Source: Acanthosoma haemorrhoidale (Eukaryota > Arthropoda > Insecta > Hemiptera > Acanthosomatidae). Taken from it: a stretch of DNA of 64,000 nucleotides. Both the position numbers and the translations under genes were made by a program. This document shows, piece after piece, positions 59,653-64,000 of the stretch. Position 1 is the first letter of the stretch. The number at the start of each line of letters is the position of its first letter. The DNA lies in contig OV884009.1 in the NCBI GenBank assembly GCA_930367205.1, forward strand, positions 87,689,189 to 87,753,188, given 5' to 3'. The notes beneath the pieces were generated by a model, which worked only from the letters and a program-made list of their open reading frames with translations, was not told where the DNA came from and made no database searches.

Positions 59653-59662
59653 CGTTGGTAGT

Positions 59663-60560
59663 TGGCGGTGGAGCCGGCCTCATCATTGGCTCCTCCTGTC
59701 GTCGCCTCTTCTGATTTGGCTGCTGCTTGTTCGTCGGTCTTGTTCTGGCGAGAAGCTATTTTCCCTTCGTGTAGTTCTGTAAGAGACCGGATGCGCCTCG
59801 CCGCAGTTAGAGCACTTGAGCGGGGCTGAATCGTTTCTGGGACATGGTGCCACCTCATGGGGTCCCGTACATCTGACACACTTTTATTTCCGGCCGCAGT
59901 GGTTCCGGGTGTGGCCGAACTCCTGGCAGCGGTCACATTGAGGAGCCCCCTCTGCTCCTTGAAGGTCACCACCACTCTGATGATCACGTAATTTATGGCA
60001 CATAGCTTTTTCATAGCGTTTAGAGTGACGCTATCGTTTGTTGTTACCAGGACTGGCGAAATATCATCTTTTCGTCCTGTTGGGTCCGTTTTTCGAAGTC
60101 GCCGCACATCGACGACTCCTGCTATTGCATCAATTATTGTGGCACCTCTCGGGGCGAAAGTGTGGATTTCCCTTTAGTTTGCCTGAAGCAATTCCAAAAT
60201 TTTCGCTCTTTCCTCCTCGAGCTCTAGATCAATAGTAACTAGCTCCTTCGTCTTCTTGAGAGCGAACTTATTGATTATTGCTCCTTTGAGCATTTGAGAT
60301 ATAATTGTAGTTGTTTCTCCTGAGACAGTTACAGGTGGCGGCTTCTTTGGCACTTGAGCCACGGGGTTTGGACTTGTTGTGCCAAAACGGGATTTGGACA
60401 AGATCCTGAAGTTTATTTCCGGCCTTAGTCGGATTTTTTGTCTTAGTCACTGGACCTTAACGGTAATTTTTGGGTAAGTGAAACCCTCTTCATCACTGTC
60501 CATGTTTGGTGTCGGGAAGCCGATCGCTTCCTGGAAGTATCTATCTACTTCCATCTCCAT
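59663..60560 (-). pseudogene. ORF1 (gag-like) of copy B1, first part
   Basis: Minus strand from ATG at about 60560: MEMEVDRYFQEAIGFPTPNM, a Lys-rich stretch, then (other frame) LKGAIINKFALKKTKELVTI and DLELEEERAKILELLQAN, probably the RNA-recognition-like part. Knuckles at 59945-59800 read QCDRCQEFGHTRNHC (CX2CX4HX4C), KCVRCTGPHEVAPC (CX2CX3HX4C) and LKCSNCGEAHPVSY, in which the last Cys is missing. Frames shift several times and a stop sits between the first two knuckles. Such proteins bind the LINE RNA in Jockey elements. The remaining ORF1 part is at 57900-58137. Confidence 0.82.
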
Positions 60561-60870
60561 CGCAAATAAATCGGGGTACCGTCCCCAATAATTGATGCAC
60601 TAAATTCACTGCACTGAATAGTTTTAAAATGTTTACCTTAAACAGGCGAAACCTAAAACGCTATACAGGCACAGCGTGGTGATGGCGTTGTAGAAAGATG
60701 GCGGCTGGATCAGATCAGGAGATGTTGACACAGCGACAACTAAACGACAACTTCAGGACACTGTAATGGCGGATTCCCCAAATCTGGCTGCTTATATGGG
60801 CAGCCCAGCGGTGGAGGGTTTCCCCGACGTGCCACCTAGTGCCTTCAGCTGTTTCGTACACTAGTTTCCC

Positions 60871-62001
60871 CCTCTCTTAACTGACGCTTTAAGGTTTTTA
60901 TTATACAAATATGGACATAGGTGGATATTTTCTGGGCCGAGAAGAGGGGAACTTCTATTATTCGTGATAAAGAGGTTGACACAACAGTCTGTAAATGGAT
61001 CACCTGTTAGTGGGAATTGATCCTAGCTTCTCATAAATATAAAATATTCTCCACTGTATTCGGAGAAGCATTAACTTAGTACCTCACACTCAGAAGAACC
61101 TCTTACTATTCCCTCCACAGCAGTGTTGCCCTCATCGTCAGTTGAATGCTCAATAAACTCCAGGCACCTCCCTCACACTGTTGTCAATCTCACAATTTTG
61201 TTCCGTAATAATTATTTAAAATGCGTAAATCACCTGAAAAAGTGATATTGACAATGGTAAGTAATGTGTTGTTTGAATTTGGAGTCATACTCAAGAATAC
61301 AGCAGGAAATGGAGAGGACTCCAAAAGCTTCGTTGGTTTTAAAACGAAACAAATAAGGTAGGTGGCTATGTCTTATTGGATTTCAGCAATTACTGAATAT
61401 GTTAGTTGCTTCTGGAAATATTTCATTTATTGGTCTCGATTTTAATAACACTGTTGTCAATTTACAATACTTTCTAGGGTAATTAGCGTATTTTCTATAT
61501 TAAAGACGAAAAAGGCAGGGGAGTTATAGGGTAGGACAATACACCTTTCTTATTGGTAATCATCCTTGGGGCTAGTTAATTAAGATTGTTTAGCTTTTAA
61601 ATTTGGTAGAAGATATGAATAAATGCTGGGTGACGGTCAATACGGTCTCAAATCTTCAATTGCAACATTAACAAATCATCTAACTTATTTGAACTTTAAA
61701 TTTGTCCCAAATTCTGGTATGCCTTACCCGGGTGGGTAAAAGGAATAACGGGTGTTTTTCATTGAAGATTGTCAAATTTGCCAACATAAAGTCAATAGCT
61801 CGTGACTTTTCTATGATTCTCTCTTTCTCTTATTTGATATGTCTGGGACTGTCATTAGCATAATTGACTGAATATATAGACTAGCCTAGCTCAGGCACAT
61901 TTACTTTCGATAAACAAAAAAAATCGGCACGCAAACTATTCCATACACAGTTTTAGAGACCTCAAAAATGAGCTTGACACCTTCCGGTCAATATCTTCAT
62001 T
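60871..62001. other. Intergenic DNA between LINE copies
   Basis: Holds the inverted copy of the short repeat seen at 10046-10112 (here at about 60925-60990), beside the 5' end of B1. The rest has no recognised feature. AATTAAGGCTAA at 62002-62013 is the left TSD of the next LINE. Confidence 0.55.
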
Positions 62002-62013
62002 AATTAAGGCTAA

Positions 62014-62932
62014 TCAAAGTCAATGAAGGAAAATGTTCCCACATAACCTTTACCCTCTGCCGCAAGTCCTGTCCGCCAGTCTTTTTAAATTCAATTCCTC
62101 TCCCTATGTCTGAGACAGTACGGTATTTAGGCTTCCATCTCGACAAAAGACTCACATGGAACCCACACACGAGGCTAAAACGACAAGAACTAAACAGACG
62201 CTTTGGACAACTGTACAGACTACTTCGAAGGACATCCCATCTCTCAATAGAAAACAAACTACTTATTTACAAAGTTATACTTAAGCCAATCTGGACATAC
62301 GGAATAGAGCTATGGGGGACAGCAAAAAAGTCGAACATCAAGCGCATCCAATCCTTTCAATCATAAGTCCTAAGAACAATAGTAAATGCCCCTTATTACG
62401 TCAGCAACAAAACCCTTCACAATGAACTGAATATACCCTATATTCTTGAACTCATCCCTTCCAAGTTCATAAAATTCCATAGTAACCTATCCAACCACCC
62501 TAATTCCCTAGCACAGTCATTGCACTGCACCACTCACCTCTATAATCCTCCTCGGAGACTAAAACGGCAGTGGCCTCGTGACCTAAGTGATAGTGGGAGT
62601 CCTGGCAATGGCCAGTTTCTCTAATCATGTCCTGAGCGTCTGTGGCTCTCGCGCTCTTGGTCAGCCTCCGCTGGCTCTTATCCAGTGACGCGGCTGACGT
62701 AGGAGAGTGGGGGACTCCCCAAGACTCCGCTTCCTCCTTCGCATGCGAGGGAGGTGACAACCTTGTGGACTTGGGAGGCCTCTGGGCTGTTTGTAAATAT
62801 TGTATGAATGAGCGAGTGAATGATGAATTGTAAATATGGTATGAATGATAACATTTATCTCAATTACTTATTGCCTAATAAAAGGCAGATTGTAATTTTA
62901 TCTTAATAAAAATTGTTTTAACAAAAAAAAAA
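62014..62932 (+). mobile_element. Jockey-like LINE family A, 5'-truncated copy with TSD (A3)
   Basis: 919-bp plus-strand insertion ending in a poly-A run (62923-62932). A 12-bp duplication AATTAAGGCTAA lies at 62002-62013 and 62933-62944. It holds the C-terminal part of ORF2 and the full 3' UTR with AATAAA at 62905. Borders are certain because the TSD is perfect. Confidence 0.95.
62022..62624 (+). pseudogene. RT C-terminal fragment of LINE A3
   Basis: One frame from 62022 to TAA at 62622-62624, broken only by TAA at 62364-62366. It reads CSHITFTLCRKSCPPVFLNS, TVRYLGFHLDKRLTWNPHTR, LLRRTSHLSIENKLLIYKVI, ELWGTAKKSNIKRIQSFQS-stop, VLRTIVNAPYYVSNKTLHNE and RRLKRQWPRDL. This is the RT connection and thumb region and the Jockey-clade C-terminus; the catalytic FADD box is upstream of the truncation. 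Confidence 0.9.
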
Positions 62933-62944
62933 AATTAAGGCTAA

Positions 62945-63129
62945 ATGTAATATAATACTAGTGGTGAGGAAGAGTCAGCCGACATTATTACGCCCTTTAG
63001 TAGCGTAGGTACTTTTACGGTGGTATAGCCTACACCACGATTTTACATATCGCAATGTATATATAATGAAAAAATAAAAGAAAATATAATATTATGTATA
63101 AATCGTTCCCAAACTACAAAGCGTCTGTC
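62945..63129. other. AT-rich DNA
   Basis: No recognised feature. Confidence 0.4.
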
Positions 63130-63222
63130 TGGATGCTAATTATATATAATTATAGATCCTCAGGCAAATCTATTTACAAATTATTTTTGTATTTCCTGTA
63201 GCATCGCTAGATTATATACAGG
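63130..63222 (-). repeat. Dispersed hairpin repeat (R3), copy 3, cut by an LTR
   Basis: The minus strand matches the left half of copies 1 and 2 (GCGATGCTACAGGA, then the stem ATAGATcC/aAATCTAT). It ends exactly at the first base of the next LTR, so the LTR inserted into it. Confidence 0.65.
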
Positions 63223-64000
63223 TGTCGGGACGTCACGAGGGGGGTGCCTGGTTACCCTAGCCCCGGTGACAAGTGAGGGTTGTTTGAGTTTATAACCTGG
63301 ACAATCGTTTCGTGACGGCGTTACTATCTGACTCCAGTTTTTTTTTATAGGTATGTGCCCCGACAATGCACTATGTTCAGGAAAAGAGGTATAGGGTAGG
63401 TAGGTAGGTAGGTAGTTTGTGTGGTCTTGGAATGACCACGAATTCACACTCGGTATCTGAGGGTAGGCGAAATCCGCCCGGATCTCCAAAGGCGAGTGTG
63501 AACCGGAGAGAGGCAGACTGAATTGTCACGGGAGACACTGCTTGGTCTGTTTGCAGGGCCACGACAACCGGTGTCCACTAGGGAGAAGAGGTCTCTCCCA
63601 AGGAGGTGCTAGATTTAGCGAGACGAAGGCAGAGATTCCCACTAGGAAGGTGTGGGGTCTGACTTAGCCGGGCTAAAGCGTAGCGAGGTGAGGAGAGAAA
63701 GAGATGTAGAGGTTTTTCATAAGGAAGAAGACCAAATTCTTGAATACTGTCGCAACTGCAAGTCGGGTAGTTTCGCTAGGAGGAGAATGAATTACAGCCC
63801 AAGATCTGCCCCTATTTATAGTTAGTGGTGGCTCGTTAGGGTCAATCATTTCCCTCGTTGTTGTAACCAATAAGACCTAAGTAAGTGGTCGGTCTTTGTG
63901 TAGGCAGCCGAAGGCTGTGGGGTTTCTACCTGCTGTGGGTTAGCGGTTAACACCCAGCTTGCAACTGTGACCTCTATATTGTTTACACATTTACAATGAC
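63223..64000. mobile_element. LTR copy 3 (LTR-L family), cut by the right edge
   Basis: Starts TGTCGGGACGTCACGAGGGG, matching the first 60 bases of copy 1 closely, and continues through the shared middle block to a region ending TTGTTTACACATTTACA, which matches 1188-1202. By comparison with copy 1 some 150 bases remain outside the window. The left flank is ACAGG, the expected TSD. Whether it is solo or part of a complete element cannot be seen. Confidence 0.8.

Larger units (their letters stand above)
55812..60870 (-). mobile_element. Jockey-like LINE family B, near full-length copy (B1), interrupted
   Basis: Minus strand, in order: 5' UTR (about 60870-60561), ORF1 from ATG near 60560 with gag zinc knuckles (59945-59800), an interruption by plus-strand insertions (58148-59652), the end of ORF1 (58137 to about 57900), ORF2 endonuclease (57860-57012) and RT (56983-55811). 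It has lost its last ORF2 codons and its 3' UTR at the junction with B2 near 55812. Frameshifts in ORF1, an internal deletion near 56930 and a stop at 56510 make it inactive. It is the most complete LINE in the window. Confidence 0.88.

Overview
The window is eukaryotic nuclear DNA, almost certainly from an arthropod and most likely an insect. It is AT-rich, has spliced exons with GT/AG borders, carries many microsatellites, and is packed with insect-type transposable elements (Jockey-like LINEs, Tc1/mariner, hAT MITE, Gypsy-like and other LTR elements). One 500-base run of N at 10274-10773 is an assembly gap. I cannot name the species; a hemipteran is a guess.

The only host gene I can support is the 3' half of a Shal/Kv4 A-type voltage-gated potassium channel on the + strand. 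Coding exons lie at 7843-8005 (end of the selectivity filter, S6), 11921-12109, 12830-12982 and 47041-47379 (terminal exon ending in VRISFL, then TAA). All junctions between these exons keep one reading frame. A 90-base exon-like island at 37311-37400 lies in the 34-kb last intron but does not fit the frame. Exons for S1-S5 and the start of the pore lie left of the window, so positions 1-7842 should be Shal intron, and the gene spans about 39.5 kb here.

Repeats fill the rest. 1-7600: a solo LTR (493-1354) and a decayed Gypsy-like element (about 2200-7560) split by a Tc1-like DD34E transposon (4715-6279). 8-16 kb: fragments of two Jockey-type LINE families, here called A and B. 16-17 kb: an internally deleted DDE transposase relic. 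17-33 kb: mostly plain AT-rich intron with microsatellites. 33.6-34.8 kb: a decayed mariner. 36-40 kb: a hAT MITE with perfect 8-bp target-site duplications (TSDs), a LINE reverse transcriptase (RT) relic and a 112-bp mariner-type MITE. 42-46.6 kb: a 28-bp minisatellite and two RT relics.

Beyond the Shal stop codon (47.4-64 kb) is a LINE and LTR cluster: a Tc1 tail beside a family A LINE (49.8-51.4 kb), a second solo LTR (52601-53275), and two back-to-back minus-strand family B LINEs (53.5-60.9 kb). The larger one is interrupted in ORF1 by two plus-strand insertions of its own family that share one triplicated target sequence, CGTTGGTAGT. After these come a 5'-truncated family A insertion with a 12-bp TSD (62014-62932) and a third LTR running off the right edge.

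I found no new defence, biosynthetic or other gene system. The most informative unusual items are the same-site double LINE insertion, the solo LTRs with intact TSDs, the small dispersed repeat with a conserved hairpin, and the Shal exon candidate whose frame does not fit.
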